Source of the DNA: Archangium violaceum Cb vi76
GTDB taxonomy: Bacteria; Myxococcota; Myxococcia; Myxococcales; Myxococcaceae
Length of the DNA stretch: 64,000 bases
Assembly (NCBI RefSeq): GCF_000733295.1
Contig: NZ_JPMI01000003.1
Span: 62,001 to 126,000, forward strand
Direction of reading: 5' to 3'
Shown here: in pieces, positions 8,954 to 17,002 of the stretch
Numbering within the stretch: position 1 is the stretch's first letter
Layout: the number at the start of each line of letters is the position of its first letter
The notes under the pieces: model-generated
What the model saw: only the letters and a program-made list of their open reading frames with translations
What the model was told of the DNA's origin: nothing
The model's database searches: none
Made by a program: the position numbers and the translations under genes

Positions 8954-9822
8954 AGAAGCTCGATCCGAAGAACCTGTCCGCGCAGCTCCGCTACCGGGCC
9001 GCCGGCAATCCTCCCGGCACGCTGCCCTCGTCCGCCATCTCCAACTGCTTCCCCGGGCTGGAGTTCGACTTCCGCAACGTGTGGCGCCGCATCTTCGTGG
9101 GCATCACCCTGCACGAGGCGGACAACTACGTGCTCGACGCGGAGCCCCGCTTCAAGCACCTGGTGGGCCACCGGCTGTTGCGCGTGGACGGACAGCCGCT
9201 CGTCGTGCCCGTCATGGGCCCCCAGCGCCCCGGGGCGGATCCCATCCAGCTCACCAGCTCGGCCAACCCCGAGGGCGTCACCTTCATGGAGTGGTCCAAC
9301 GCCCTGGCGGAGCTGCTGCAAACCAAGGCGGGCAAGAAGGTCCGGTGTGAATTCACCGTGAAGGAGTCCCCGCTGCCCGCCGCCCTCCCCACGGACAAGA
9401 AGCCGCTGCTCGTCGAGGAGCTGGAGTTGCGGCCCTTCTTCGCGAAGGGTGAGCAGGGCCCGCTGGCCGTCATCGCCGAGGAGCTGGCCGAGCCGGGCGA
9501 GCTGACCCAGGGCCTGTGCTCGCCGTGGCAGAACGACTACCGCGAGTGCGCCTGCTACTACTGGGCCGCGAGCCGCCCGGACTACGTGAACGTGGAGCAG
9601 GGCCCGCAGGGCACCAGCGTGGGCATCAACTGGCTCCAGAAGGACCGCGGCCCCGAGGCTCCCCAGCAGTACGTGCTGGACAACCGCGAGGACACCCGGC
9701 TCGTCTCGTACGACGACCTGTTCCGCCACTGGCAGGAGTCCCTGCACTTCCAGGTGGAGGGGCACGACCAGGACGTGGTGACCCTGCCGGAGGGAGGCCC
9801 CCCGGATGCGCGCTCCAAGTGA
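8950..9822 (+). CDS. LodA/GoxA-like quinoprotein oxidase, C-terminal cofactor part
   Basis: A 290-residue protein. ISNCFPGLEFDF (30-41) corresponds to the family's C-GG-FFPGIE motif. The stretch PGELTQGLCSPWQNDY followed by RECACYYW (182-205) corresponds to PGDLTRWMALPWQADFxxC. The Asp-x3-Cys pair that in LodA supplies the catalytic Asp and the CTQ cysteine would be D196 and C200. FRHWQESLHF (258-267) matches the segment carrying the CTQ tryptophan, making W261 the partner. The start ATG overlaps the upstream stop, so the two halves are translationally coupled. The following radical SAM and flavoprotein genes fit cofactor maturation. If C200 and W261 are not cross-linked, the oxidase would be inactive. 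Confidence 0.75.
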   Translation: MKKLDPKNLSAQLRYRAAGNPPGTLPSSAISNCFPGLEFDFRNVWRRIFVGITLHEADNYVLDAEPRFKHLVGHRLLRVDGQPLVVPVMGPQRPGADPIQLTSSANPEGVTFMEWSNALAELLQTKAGKKVRCEFTVKESPLPAALPTDKKPLLVEELELRPFFAKGEQGPLAVIAEELAEPGELTQGLCSPWQNDYRECACYYWAASRPDYVNVEQGPQGTSVGINWLQKDRGPEAPQQYVLDNREDTRLVSYDDLFRHWQESLHFQVEGHDQDVVTLPEGGPPDARSK

Positions 9823-11194
9823 GGTGCTGGCCGCTCCACCGGCCACCTCCGAGGCGCGGCGGCTCTTCTCTCTGTCCGCGCCTCACGCGCCCTCGGTGCA
9901 CCTCTTCCAGACGGAACAGGGCCACCACCTGCTGGTGGTGAATGGCAGCCGCCTCTTCGACGTGGACGCCGAGGTCTTCGAGTCCCTCGACCGTGCGCGG
10001 CTGGCGCGGGACGAGGCCTCGCTGCAACGGCAACTGGAGGAACTGGGCGTCTCCGAGGCGCCCTTCATCGACGACCAGCCGGTGGAGTCTCCGCCGGTGC
10101 GGGCGCTCTCGCTGGCGGTGGCGCAGAAGTGCAACCTGGGCTGCACGTACTGCTACGCGCAGCAGGGGGACTTCGGCGGCCCGGCGCGCAACATGCCGTT
10201 GCGGACGGCGCTGGACTCAGTGGAACTGCTGCTTCGCGACGTGGGCCAGGGAGAGCGCGTCAACCTGTCGTTCCTCGGCGGGGAGCCGCTCTTCAACCGG
10301 AGCGTCATCCGGGCCGCGACGCAGCGGGCCCAGGAGCTGGCCCGGGCCCGGGGTGTCTCGCTGACCCTGTCGCTCACCACCAATGGCACGCTGCTGAACG
10401 CAGAGGACGCCGACTTCCTGGAGGAGCACGGCTTCGCGGTGACGGTGAGCCTGGACGGGCTCCAGGAGACGCATGACCGGCTGCGCGCCTTCAAGGGCGG
10501 CCAGGGCAGCTTCGCGCGGGTGATGGAGAACGTGGCGCCGTTGCTGTCCAGGCAGCGGCGGATGCAGGTCTCCGCGCGCGTCACCGTCACGCCGCGCAAC
10601 CTGGCGCTGCGCGAGACGCTCGATGCCTTCGTGGACATGGGGTTCCACAGCGTCGGCTTCTCGCCCATGCTCAGCTCGCCCACGGGCCGTGACGAGATGG
10701 GGCACGCCGAGCTGGAGTTGATGCTCGAGCAGATGGTGGCTTGCGGACGGGAGTTCGAGCGGCGGCTCATCGCCGGTCAGCGCTACCCGTTCTCCAACAT
10801 GGTCAATGCCATGCGGGAGATTCACAAGGGCACTCACCGCCCCTATCCCTGCGGCGCCGGCGCGGGCTACTTCGGCGTCTCCGCCAGTGGCGAGCTGGCC
10901 GCGTGCCATCGCTTCGTGGGAGACGAGGAGGGCGCCATGGGCGACGTGGCCACGGGGGTGGACCGGACGCGGCAGGCGCGCTGGCTCACGGAGCGCCACG
11001 TGCACCGCCAGGAGCCGTGCCGCTCGTGCTGGGCGCGGTACATGTGCAGTGGCGGGTGCCACCACGAGGTCATCCAACGGGGACGCCCGGCCTGCGACTA
11101 CATCCGCGGCTGGCTGCACTACTGCCTGGAGGCCTACAGCCGGCTGTCCCAGGCTCGGCCGGACTACTTCGGCCTGACTCCCGCCGCCGGGTGA
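9806..11194 (+). CDS. Radical SAM / SPASM domain maturase
   Basis: A 462-residue enzyme. The AdoMet-binding cluster motif CX3CX2C is C109-C113-C116 (CNLGCTYCYAQQG), followed by the NLSFLGGEPLF segment typical of SPASM-type maturases. The C-terminal SPASM region carries the auxiliary-cluster cysteines (YPCGAG, AACHRF, CRSCWARYMCSGGC, ACDY). The N-terminal 95 residues (HHLLVVNGSRLFDVDAEVF) resemble the leader-recognition region of QhpD-like enzymes, which install thioether bonds in quinohemoprotein amine dehydrogenase. It overlaps the LodA C-terminal gene by 17 bases and the flavoprotein gene by four. I infer that it modifies the neighbouring oxidase; no separate short precursor peptide is seen. 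Confidence 0.88.
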   Translation: MRAPSEVLAAPPATSEARRLFSLSAPHAPSVHLFQTEQGHHLLVVNGSRLFDVDAEVFESLDRARLARDEASLQRQLEELGVSEAPFIDDQPVESPPVRALSLAVAQKCNLGCTYCYAQQGDFGGPARNMPLRTALDSVELLLRDVGQGERVNLSFLGGEPLFNRSVIRAATQRAQELARARGVSLTLSLTTNGTLLNAEDADFLEEHGFAVTVSLDGLQETHDRLRAFKGGQGSFARVMENVAPLLSRQRRMQVSARVTVTPRNLALRETLDAFVDMGFHSVGFSPMLSSPTGRDEMGHAELELMLEQMVACGREFERRLIAGQRYPFSNMVNAMREIHKGTHRPYPCGAGAGYFGVSASGELAACHRFVGDEEGAMGDVATGVDRTRQARWLTERHVHRQEPCRSCWARYMCSGGCHHEVIQRGRPACDYIRGWLHYCLEAYSRLSQARPDYFGLTPAAG

Positions 11195-12651
11195 GTGGCG
11201 TGGACACCCGGTTCGAGACGGAGGTCTGCGTCATCGGCGGAGGGCCGGCGGGGGCAGCGCTCGCCTTGCGGCTGGCGAGGCTCGGCCATGCCGTCTGCGT
11301 GGTGGAGCGCCACGCCTTTCCCCGGCCCCATGTGGGCGAGTCGCTGACGCCTGGGGTATGGCCCCTGCTCGATGCGCTCGGGGTGGTGGACGAGCTGTGG
11401 CGGGGAGGCTTCCTGCCCGCGCTGGAGTCGCTCGTGTGCTGGGAGGAGCCCACCGGGAGGCGCGTCCGTGGGCGGGCGGGGGAGCCCGGACTGCTGGTGG
11501 ACCGGGGACGTTTCGATGCGCTGTTGCTGGGCGCGGCGGCGTCGGCGGGTGTGCGGGTGCTCCAGCCGGCCGTGGCGCAGCGGCCCGAGCGGACCGAGGA
11601 AGGCTGGGAGCTGCCGGTGCTTCACGAGGGACGGCGGCTCGTCGTGTCGGCGCGGTTCCTCGCGGATGCGAGCGGACGGACGGCATGCCTGGGCGGCCGG
11701 AAGCAGATGGTCTCCGCGCGCACCCTGGCGTTGTATGGCTATTGGCGGGGGGAGACGCCTCACGGTCCGGAGACCCGCGTGGAGGCGGGGCCGGACGGCT
11801 GGTATTGGGGCGCGCACCTGCCGGATGGCACCTTCAACGCCATGGCCTTCGTGGACCCGGAGCTGCTGCGCGAGCGGGGCATCGGGCGGAGGACGCTGGA
11901 GTCCTTCTACCGGGAGCTGCTGGGCCGCTCGAGCCTGTTGGAGGCCTGGACGGCCCCGCGCCTGGTGGGGAGCGTGCTCGCCTGTGACGCGACCTGCTAC
12001 CGCGACACCGTGCCCATCGAGCGCGATTGCCTCAAGGTGGGCGAGGCCAGCTTCTCCATTGATCCATTGTCCTCCTCGGGGGTGCAGAAGGCGTTGCAGA
12101 CGGCCCTGAGCGGCGCCGTGGCGGTGCACACGCTGCTCTCCCGGCCCGAGCACGCGGAGGCCGCACTGCGCTTCTACACGGAGGACCAGCGCTCCTCGGC
12201 CGAGCAGCACGCGGCCTGGGCGGCGGGGTACTACCGGGACGCGAGGCGCTACCAGGAGAGGGCCTTCTGGAAGCGGCGGGCCCTCGCACCGGCCGCCATG
12301 GCTCCGCCCGAGGTGAGGCCGCCCCTGTCGGAGGACGGACTGAGCCACCGCCGCTGGCGCCTGGCGGGTGACGCGGCCCTGGTGGACACGCCCTGCATCG
12401 TCGGAGACGTCATCGAGCTTCGCCGGGCCGTGAGTCATCCCCGGCTCGGAAGACCCGTGGCCTACCTGGAGGGGGTCGAGCTGGCGCCCCTGGTGGAGTG
12501 GCTCGGCCAGGCGCCGGGTGAGGGGCTGACGATGCCGCAACTCGCGGACACGTGGGCGAGGCGGATGCCGTTCCGGCGGAGTGTGGCCATCATGGGCTGG
12601 CTCTACCGTCAGGGACTCCTCACCGAGGTCACCGCGCACGGTCCCCGCTGA
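11191..12651 (+). CDS. LodB/QhpG-like FAD-dependent monooxygenase
   Basis: A 486-residue flavoprotein of the tryptophan-halogenase-like group. The FAD dinucleotide motif is VIGGGPAGAALALRLARLG (about 14-32), with HVGESLTPG after it and the late FAD-binding GEASFSIDPLSSSG. The characteristic halogenase motif WxWxIP is absent, which favours hydroxylase or maturase action as in LodB and QhpG, the enzymes that oxygenate the precursor tryptophan of CTQ. A C-terminal extension of about 110 residues (winged-helix-like) follows. GTG at 11191 overlaps the upstream stop (GTGA); GTG 11200 is an alternative. Last gene of the operon. Confidence 0.85.
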   Translation: MSGVDTRFETEVCVIGGGPAGAALALRLARLGHAVCVVERHAFPRPHVGESLTPGVWPLLDALGVVDELWRGGFLPALESLVCWEEPTGRRVRGRAGEPGLLVDRGRFDALLLGAAASAGVRVLQPAVAQRPERTEEGWELPVLHEGRRLVVSARFLADASGRTACLGGRKQMVSARTLALYGYWRGETPHGPETRVEAGPDGWYWGAHLPDGTFNAMAFVDPELLRERGIGRRTLESFYRELLGRSSLLEAWTAPRLVGSVLACDATCYRDTVPIERDCLKVGEASFSIDPLSSSGVQKALQTALSGAVAVHTLLSRPEHAEAALRFYTEDQRSSAEQHAAWAAGYYRDARRYQERAFWKRRALAPAAMAPPEVRPPLSEDGLSHRRWRLAGDAALVDTPCIVGDVIELRRAVSHPRLGRPVAYLEGVELAPLVEWLGQAPGEGLTMPQLADTWARRMPFRRSVAIMGWLYRQGLLTEVTAHGPR

Positions 12652-12697
12652 GCACCGTGGTTGACAGCCGGGAGGCTCGCCAGCGAGGAAGGAGGGC

Positions 12698-13030
12698 ATG
12701 ATCACCCTCCCCGAGAACGCGTCGATGAAGGACTACCAGCGGTACATCCACGAGCTCGAGACGATGCATGGATGGCTGAAGGTGGACCTGGTGCACAACT
12801 GCTTCCTCATGGGCGAGGAGCTGGGCGAGCTGTTCAAGGCGGTGCGCCGCTACAACAAGCTCTTCGACGAGGGACAGGGCACGCCCACCGAGCAGGCGAA
12901 GGCCAACCTCGCCGAGGAACTGGTGGATGTCTTCAACTACCTGGTGGCCATCGCCAACCGGGTGGACGTGGACCTGGAGCAGGCGTTCCGCGAGAAGAAC
13001 GCCAAGAACCAGCAGCGCACCTGGAGCTGA
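12698..13030 (+). CDS. MazG-like nucleotide pyrophosphohydrolase
   Basis: A 110-residue protein with the all-alpha NTP-PPase pattern: GEELGELFKAVRR (39-51) supplies the first Glu pair and EELVDVFNYL (73-82) the second Glu/Asp pair, giving the EExxE...ExxD magnesium site of MazG/dUTPase-like enzymes. Length fits a single-domain MazG-like protein. It probably hydrolyses a non-canonical or excess nucleotide in the cytosol. It begins 46 bases after the flavoprotein gene and could be read from the same transcript, but nothing links it to quinone chemistry. Confidence 0.82.
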   Translation: MITLPENASMKDYQRYIHELETMHGWLKVDLVHNCFLMGEELGELFKAVRRYNKLFDEGQGTPTEQAKANLAEELVDVFNYLVAIANRVDVDLEQAFREKNAKNQQRTWS

Positions 13031-13032
13031 GG

Positions 13033-14283
13033 CTACTCCCGGCGGAGCACCAGGACCTGACGAGCCCGTCCCGGGACCGAGCAGTACAGCCGGAACACGT
13101 CCGGAGCCTCCAGGGGCTCCGCCAGGGATTGGCACCAGTGCAGCAGCTCGCGCAGGGAGGCGTCGTCCTGGAGCCGCAAGCGCTCATCGGTTGCGACGCG
13201 GTGGCGGATGCGGGCCAGCGCCGCGGCCGAGACTCCGGCCAGTGTGCCCGTGCGGGTGATGAAGTACAGGCGGCGCAGGAAGGGGCCCTGGCCGGGCTCT
13301 CGCCGGAAGTGTCGGAAGGAGGCGCGCGCGAAGACGAAAGGCTCGCCGTCCTGCTCGTGTACGGCTTCACGGTCGAAGTGCCCGGAGCGGAAGTAGCGGG
13401 TCCGGTACTCCTTGGGGTCGTAGTGCGCGGTATCCCCCGTGAACCAGGCCAGGTTCTCCTGGCGGCGGCGGAAGCCGTGGGCCACGTCATTGAGGTTGCG
13501 TTTCACCTCGACCAGGGCGAGCACCTCCACCGGCTGCCCGGGGCGGAGCGGCTGACGGATGAGCAGTTGGTCGAGCTCGGTCCGCGCCGCGCCGAGCCCC
13601 ACGCCCGTGAGCACCCGGAGGCGCGCCGTGGCCCCGGTCCGTGCGCTCCCGAGCAGCTCGGGCACGATGTGTTGCCACGTCAGCGCGAGGGTCTGTTGCT
13701 CGAAGTCTCCACCCGAGTGTCCGGACCGGTGCCCCTGGTCCCGCAACAGCTCGGCCAGCTCGGCTTCCGCGCGCTCCAGCCCGAGGCGTGAGCGGAGTTG
13801 CCTCGACTCCTCACGGATGCGGAGCAACTCCTGACGCGGAAGGCTCTCCTGGGTCAGTCGTGCCTGCTCGTGTTGAAGTGTCTGCTGTCTGTCCTGGAAG
13901 CCCGCGAGCTTCCGCCGCAGGCCTGGCTGTGCTTCCGGCTCGGCCCGAGCGAGCGCGGCCCCCAGCCCGGCGATGGCTTTTCCAGCCTTGGTGAGCTCCT
14001 CTTCTATCTGGAGCAGGCGTGCGAACTGGGGAGAGGCCTCGTCCGCGGCGGTGGCGCGACGGCAGGTTCGCTCCAGCGCGCGGAGCTCGGGATGGGCCCG
14101 CCGCAGGTCGCGGATTCGAGTGCGTTGAACGAAGGCGGGATCCGACTCCCAGAAGGGCAGTTGGTGGGCGAGCCAGCGCCGGAAACCCTCCAGGTCGAGG
14201 CCACGGAGGTCCACGGCCTGCCGCAGCAGGCGGCGCAGCTCGCGCGTTCCTCGGGCAACGGGGAGTGCGGAGGAGGAGTCCAT
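13033..14283 (-). CDS. Coiled-coil protein with a putative PD-(D/E)XK nuclease core
   Basis: A 416-residue protein. Residues about 85-180 are charged and Leu/Gln-rich, predicted coiled coil. The following part has a restriction-nuclease-like order: E195 in FEQQTLALTW, D238 in TELDQLLIRQP and E259-V-K261 in VLALVEVKRNL, matching E...D...ExK of the PD-(D/E)XK superfamily. The remainder contains WFTGDTAHYDPKEY and a helical tail. No partner methylase, toxin or antitoxin is adjacent. It ends 3 bases from the convergent MazG-like gene. The nuclease call rests only on motif order and spacing. Confidence 0.5.
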   Translation of the reverse strand: MDSSSALPVARGTRELRRLLRQAVDLRGLDLEGFRRWLAHQLPFWESDPAFVQRTRIRDLRRAHPELRALERTCRRATAADEASPQFARLLQIEEELTKAGKAIAGLGAALARAEPEAQPGLRRKLAGFQDRQQTLQHEQARLTQESLPRQELLRIREESRQLRSRLGLERAEAELAELLRDQGHRSGHSGGDFEQQTLALTWQHIVPELLGSARTGATARLRVLTGVGLGAARTELDQLLIRQPLRPGQPVEVLALVEVKRNLNDVAHGFRRRQENLAWFTGDTAHYDPKEYRTRYFRSGHFDREAVHEQDGEPFVFARASFRHFRREPGQGPFLRRLYFITRTGTLAGVSAAALARIRHRVATDERLRLQDDASLRELLHWCQSLAEPLEAPDVFRLYCSVPGRARQVLVLRRE

Positions 14284-14305
14284 GAGGGATCCGCGGAGCC
14301 GTCAC

Positions 14306-15238
14306 TCAGGACGCGAGCTGTACTTCCTGGCGCTGCCGCAGCCGCCGCTGGTCCCGCGCGGGCGGTGCCCCGAACAGGCGGCTGTACTCGCGGCTGAACT
14401 GGGAGGGGCTCTCATAACCCACGCGGAAACCCGCCGTGGCCGCGTCGACGTCCTCGCTGAGCATGAGCCGGCGAGCCTCCTGGAGCCGCAACTGCTTCTG
14501 ATACTGCAACGGGCTCATGGCCGTGACGGCCTTGAAGTGGTGGTGGAGCGAGGACGTGCTCATGTGCACCTCGCGCGCGATGTCCTCGATGCGTAGCGGC
14601 TCCGCGAAGTGCTCCTTGAGCCAGCCGATGACCTGGGCGATGCGTTGCGCCTGACTGTTGGCCGTGACGATCTGGTTCAGCCGCCAGCCGTGCTCTCCCT
14701 TGAGCAGGCGATAGAGAATCTCTCGCATGGCGAGCGGGGCCAGGGCGGGAATGTCCTCGGGCGTGTCCAGCAAGCGCACCAGCCGGAGCACCGCATCCAG
14801 CAGGAGCGGGCAGGTGTCTCCAAGGTACATGCCTCGTGCGGACGTCCGTTGGGCCGGTGCGGGCAGACGTGCCTGGAGGAGCATGTCGGCGAGCTCTCCC
14901 GGATCCAGGTCGAGCCGGAAGCAGAGATAGGGCACCTGGGGCGTGGCCTGCAGCACCTGGCCCGTGATGGGAAGGTCCACGGAGACGACGAGGTGGCGCG
15001 AGGCGTCGTACAGATACACGTCCTCGCCCACCATCACCCGCTTGCTGCCCTGGGCGATGATGCACAGGGCGGGTTGATGGAGGGTGTGGACCGGCTCACC
15101 GGGCCGTGAGGAGCGGATGAGGCCCATGCGCTCGATGGCCGTCGGGTGCACGCCGTCGCGAGGAGCGAATCGTTCGATGGCCTCGGCCAGCTCGGCCATG
15201 CGCGGGTTGCGTGAACGCGGGTTCTGCGGGGTCGCCAT
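14306..15238 (-). CDS. AraC-family transcriptional regulator
   Basis: A 310-residue regulator. The N-terminal half matches the AraC-type cupin/dimerisation domain (HTLHQPALCIIAQGSKRVMVGEDVYLYDASRHLVVSVDLP region, about 52-92). The C-terminal 100 residues carry two helix-turn-helix motifs (IEDIAREVHMSTSSLHHHFKAVTAMSP and AATAGFRVGYESPSQFSREYSRLFGAPP). It is divergently transcribed from the SDR gene at 15405 across 166 bases, the usual layout of an AraC regulator controlling its neighbour in response to a small molecule. The ligand is unknown. Confidence 0.9.
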   Translation of the reverse strand: MATPQNPRSRNPRMAELAEAIERFAPRDGVHPTAIERMGLIRSSRPGEPVHTLHQPALCIIAQGSKRVMVGEDVYLYDASRHLVVSVDLPITGQVLQATPQVPYLCFRLDLDPGELADMLLQARLPAPAQRTSARGMYLGDTCPLLLDAVLRLVRLLDTPEDIPALAPLAMREILYRLLKGEHGWRLNQIVTANSQAQRIAQVIGWLKEHFAEPLRIEDIAREVHMSTSSLHHHFKAVTAMSPLQYQKQLRLQEARRLMLSEDVDAATAGFRVGYESPSQFSREYSRLFGAPPARDQRRLRQRQEVQLAS

Positions 15239-15404
15239 GCCCTCAACCTACTCCTGCTCGGGCGGCTTTTCCTGGCCGCTTGCAGGATCAGGCAAGAACC
15301 CGCCGGGAATGGGCTACCGGCCTTTTTCCGCCCCGTCTATTGATTGCTCACTCCCGGCACCCACTCGCCGGGGAGTTTTTAGGACAACCATCGAGGAGCG
15401 CATC
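15239..15404. promoter_or_regulatory. Divergent regulatory region, AraC gene / SDR gene
   Basis: 166 bases between two divergent starts. It is less GC-rich than its surroundings and holds AGGATCAGGCAAGAAC near 15284-15299, a motif of the kind seen upstream of AraC/SDR pairs, and an AT-richer patch (CTATTGATTGCTCA) nearer the SDR gene. Promoters for both genes and the regulator's operator are inferred to lie here; no exact boxes can be assigned. Confidence 0.45.
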
Positions 15405-16142
15405 ATGTCTGGAATCAAGGGAAAGGTCATCGTCATCACCGGAGCGAGCAGCGGCATTGGCGAGGCAGCCGCTCGCCTGCTGGCCCGGAGTGGCGCGCAC
15501 GTGGTCCTGGGCGCCCGGCGCACCGACAAGCTCGAGAAGCTCGTGGGAGCCATCAACTCGGAAGGCGGCTCGGCCCGCTACCGGCCGCTGGATGTGACGC
15601 GCCGGGAGGACGTGGAGGCGTTCGTCGAGTTCGCGCGGGCCACGTTCGGCCGCGTGGATGTGATCATCAACAACGCGGGAGTCATGCCGCTGTCCAGCCT
15701 GGAGGAACTGAAGGTCGATGAATGGAACCGGATGATCGACGTGAACATCCGGGGCGTGCTGCATGGCATCGCGGCGGGTCTGCCCGTGATGAAGAAGCAG
15801 GGGCGTGGGCAATTCATCAATGTCTCCTCCATTGGGGGACACAGGGTTTCGCCCACGGCGGCCGTGTACTGCGCGACCAAGTTCGCCGTGAACGCCATCT
15901 CCGAGGGGCTTCGCCTGGAAGCGGGGAGCGACATCCGGGTGACGGTGATTTCTCCGGGAGTCACCGAGTCGGAGCTCGCCGACAGCATCACGGACCCAGC
16001 GGCGCGTGAGCGGATGAAGGAGTTCCGCCGGATCGCGATTCCCCCCGACGCCGTCGCCCGGGCCATCCTGTATGCCATCGAGCAGCCGGACGACGTCGAT
16101 GTCAGCGAGGTCATCGTGCGGCCGACCGCCAACAAGAACTGA
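15405..16142 (+). CDS. Short-chain dehydrogenase/reductase
   Basis: A 245-residue classical SDR. The NAD(P)-binding motif is TGASSGIG at 12-19, NNAG is at 89-92, and the catalytic Ser is at 141-142 with Tyr155 and Lys159 in YCATK. The R-R-T after the second strand (GARRTDK) suggests NADP preference. ATG 15405 is chosen over upstream in-frame starts because the SDR fold begins immediately (MSGIKGKVIVITGA). The substrate is unknown. Probably controlled by the divergent AraC regulator. It converges on a strong hairpin near 16182. Confidence 0.92.
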   Translation: MSGIKGKVIVITGASSGIGEAAARLLARSGAHVVLGARRTDKLEKLVGAINSEGGSARYRPLDVTRREDVEAFVEFARATFGRVDVIINNAGVMPLSSLEELKVDEWNRMIDVNIRGVLHGIAAGLPVMKKQGRGQFINVSSIGGHRVSPTAAVYCATKFAVNAISEGLRLEAGSDIRVTVISPGVTESELADSITDPAARERMKEFRRIAIPPDAVARAILYAIEQPDDVDVSEVIVRPTANKN

Positions 16143-16180
16143 CTCCCTGGAACTCATCCTGGAGGAGTTCGCACCAGCGG

Positions 16181-16435
16181 TCAGGCGGCCAGGCGCTGGC
16201 CGCCTGCCGTCACACGCACGGCAACGGGCTGCAGGCGGGCCGCCGTCGGGCTGAACGCCATGGCGCGGGCCGTCCGGTACAGGAGGTGGGTGGTGACCGC
16301 GATCGAGCCCACGAACGCCACGAACGCGAAGATCGCCTGGCCGTAGCGGATGTCGAGCAGCAGCGCGGCGATGGTGATCGCGTAGCCCAGCGCGTACATC
16401 ACGAAGCTCTTGAAGGTATTGGGCGGCGTCGTCAT
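16181..16435 (-). CDS. Small membrane protein, 84 aa
   Basis: An 84-residue protein from ATG 16435. Two hydrophobic helices (about 10-28 VMYALGYAITIAALLLDIR and 33-53 QAIFAFVAFVGSIAVTTHLLY) are followed by a basic, polar C-terminal tail. The frame continues open upstream, but that part is not protein-like. The last codons overlap the inverted repeat at 16182-16206. Read in the same direction as the 108-residue membrane protein at 16510, and likely co-transcribed. Function unknown. Confidence 0.6.
   Translation of the reverse strand: MTTPPNTFKSFVMYALGYAITIAALLLDIRYGQAIFAFVAFVGSIAVTTHLLYRTARAMAFSPTAARLQPVAVRVTAGGQRLAA
16182..16206. terminator. Bidirectional hairpin terminator
   Basis: An 11-bp perfect inverted repeat, CAGGCGGCCAG with its complement, around a GCG loop. 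It lies between the convergent SDR gene and the 84-residue membrane gene, and overlaps the last codons of the latter. The terminator role is inferred from stem strength and position. Confidence 0.55.
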
Positions 16436-16509
16436 GAGAAGTGCTCCATGCTGTGTGGGGGTTCCCTTACACAGATGGGTCCACTTCCCGGTTGTGACGG
16501 GAATCTTCC

Positions 16510-16836
16510 CTACCAATGCGCGAAAAATGAAACGAGCAGGGCGGCCAGCGCCATGATGCCAATGACGGTGAGGGCCGCGGGCGTGCCCCGGAAGATGGCG
16601 CCGAGATTGTCCGGCTCCCCGCGGTGGTCCCCGTGCGGCGTCCGCTCGACGATGGTCCGGTCGATGAGCAGCACGGTGAGGCTCGCCGCGAGCCAGACGC
16701 CCACGGCCAGCCAGGGCACCGAGCGCATCAGGTAGCCCAGCACGACCGCCACGGTCGCGATGGCATACGCGATGGTGTACGCCACGAGTGTCCGGGTTCT
16801 GAAGTAGTTGCTGGGGCGGCTGGTTCCGCGGACCAT
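16510..16836 (-). CDS. Small integral membrane protein, 108 aa
   Basis: A 108-residue protein with three likely transmembrane segments (about 15-35 LVAYTIAYAIATVAVVLGYL, 41-58 PWLAVGVWLAASLTVLLI and 86-106 AALTVIGIMALAALLVSFFA). A charged loop (RTIVERTPHGDHRGEPDN) joins the second and third. No known domain is recognised. Placed 74 bases upstream of the 84-residue membrane gene on the same strand, so the two may form one transcript. Confidence 0.65.
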   Translation of the reverse strand: MVRGTSRPSNYFRTRTLVAYTIAYAIATVAVVLGYLMRSVPWLAVGVWLAASLTVLLIDRTIVERTPHGDHRGEPDNLGAIFRGTPAALTVIGIMALAALLVSFFAHW

Positions 16837-17002
16837 GGCGCACTCCTCTCCCGCCGCAAACGTGGGGCGTCACCAGCAGGCGGGCAATCCCAGGCGTGAC
16901 GGAGGCTCGGGGCCTCGTCACGCCTGTTCGCCTCCTGGGCGAGCGGCGCGGCATCCCCGGGCTGGAGACGTCCGGAGTCCCCCCGGGTTCTCGTGTCCGG
17001 CC

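Noticed and set aside
9806-12651. RiPP biosynthetic cluster with a short precursor peptide
   Set aside because: A SPASM radical SAM enzyme is present, but no small precursor gene, leader peptidase or exporter is seen; the likely substrate is the neighbouring oxidase.
11191-12651. Flavin-dependent tryptophan halogenase
   Set aside because: Fold is related, but the characteristic WxWxIP motif and the usual halogenase length are missing; LodB/QhpG-like maturase fits the context better.
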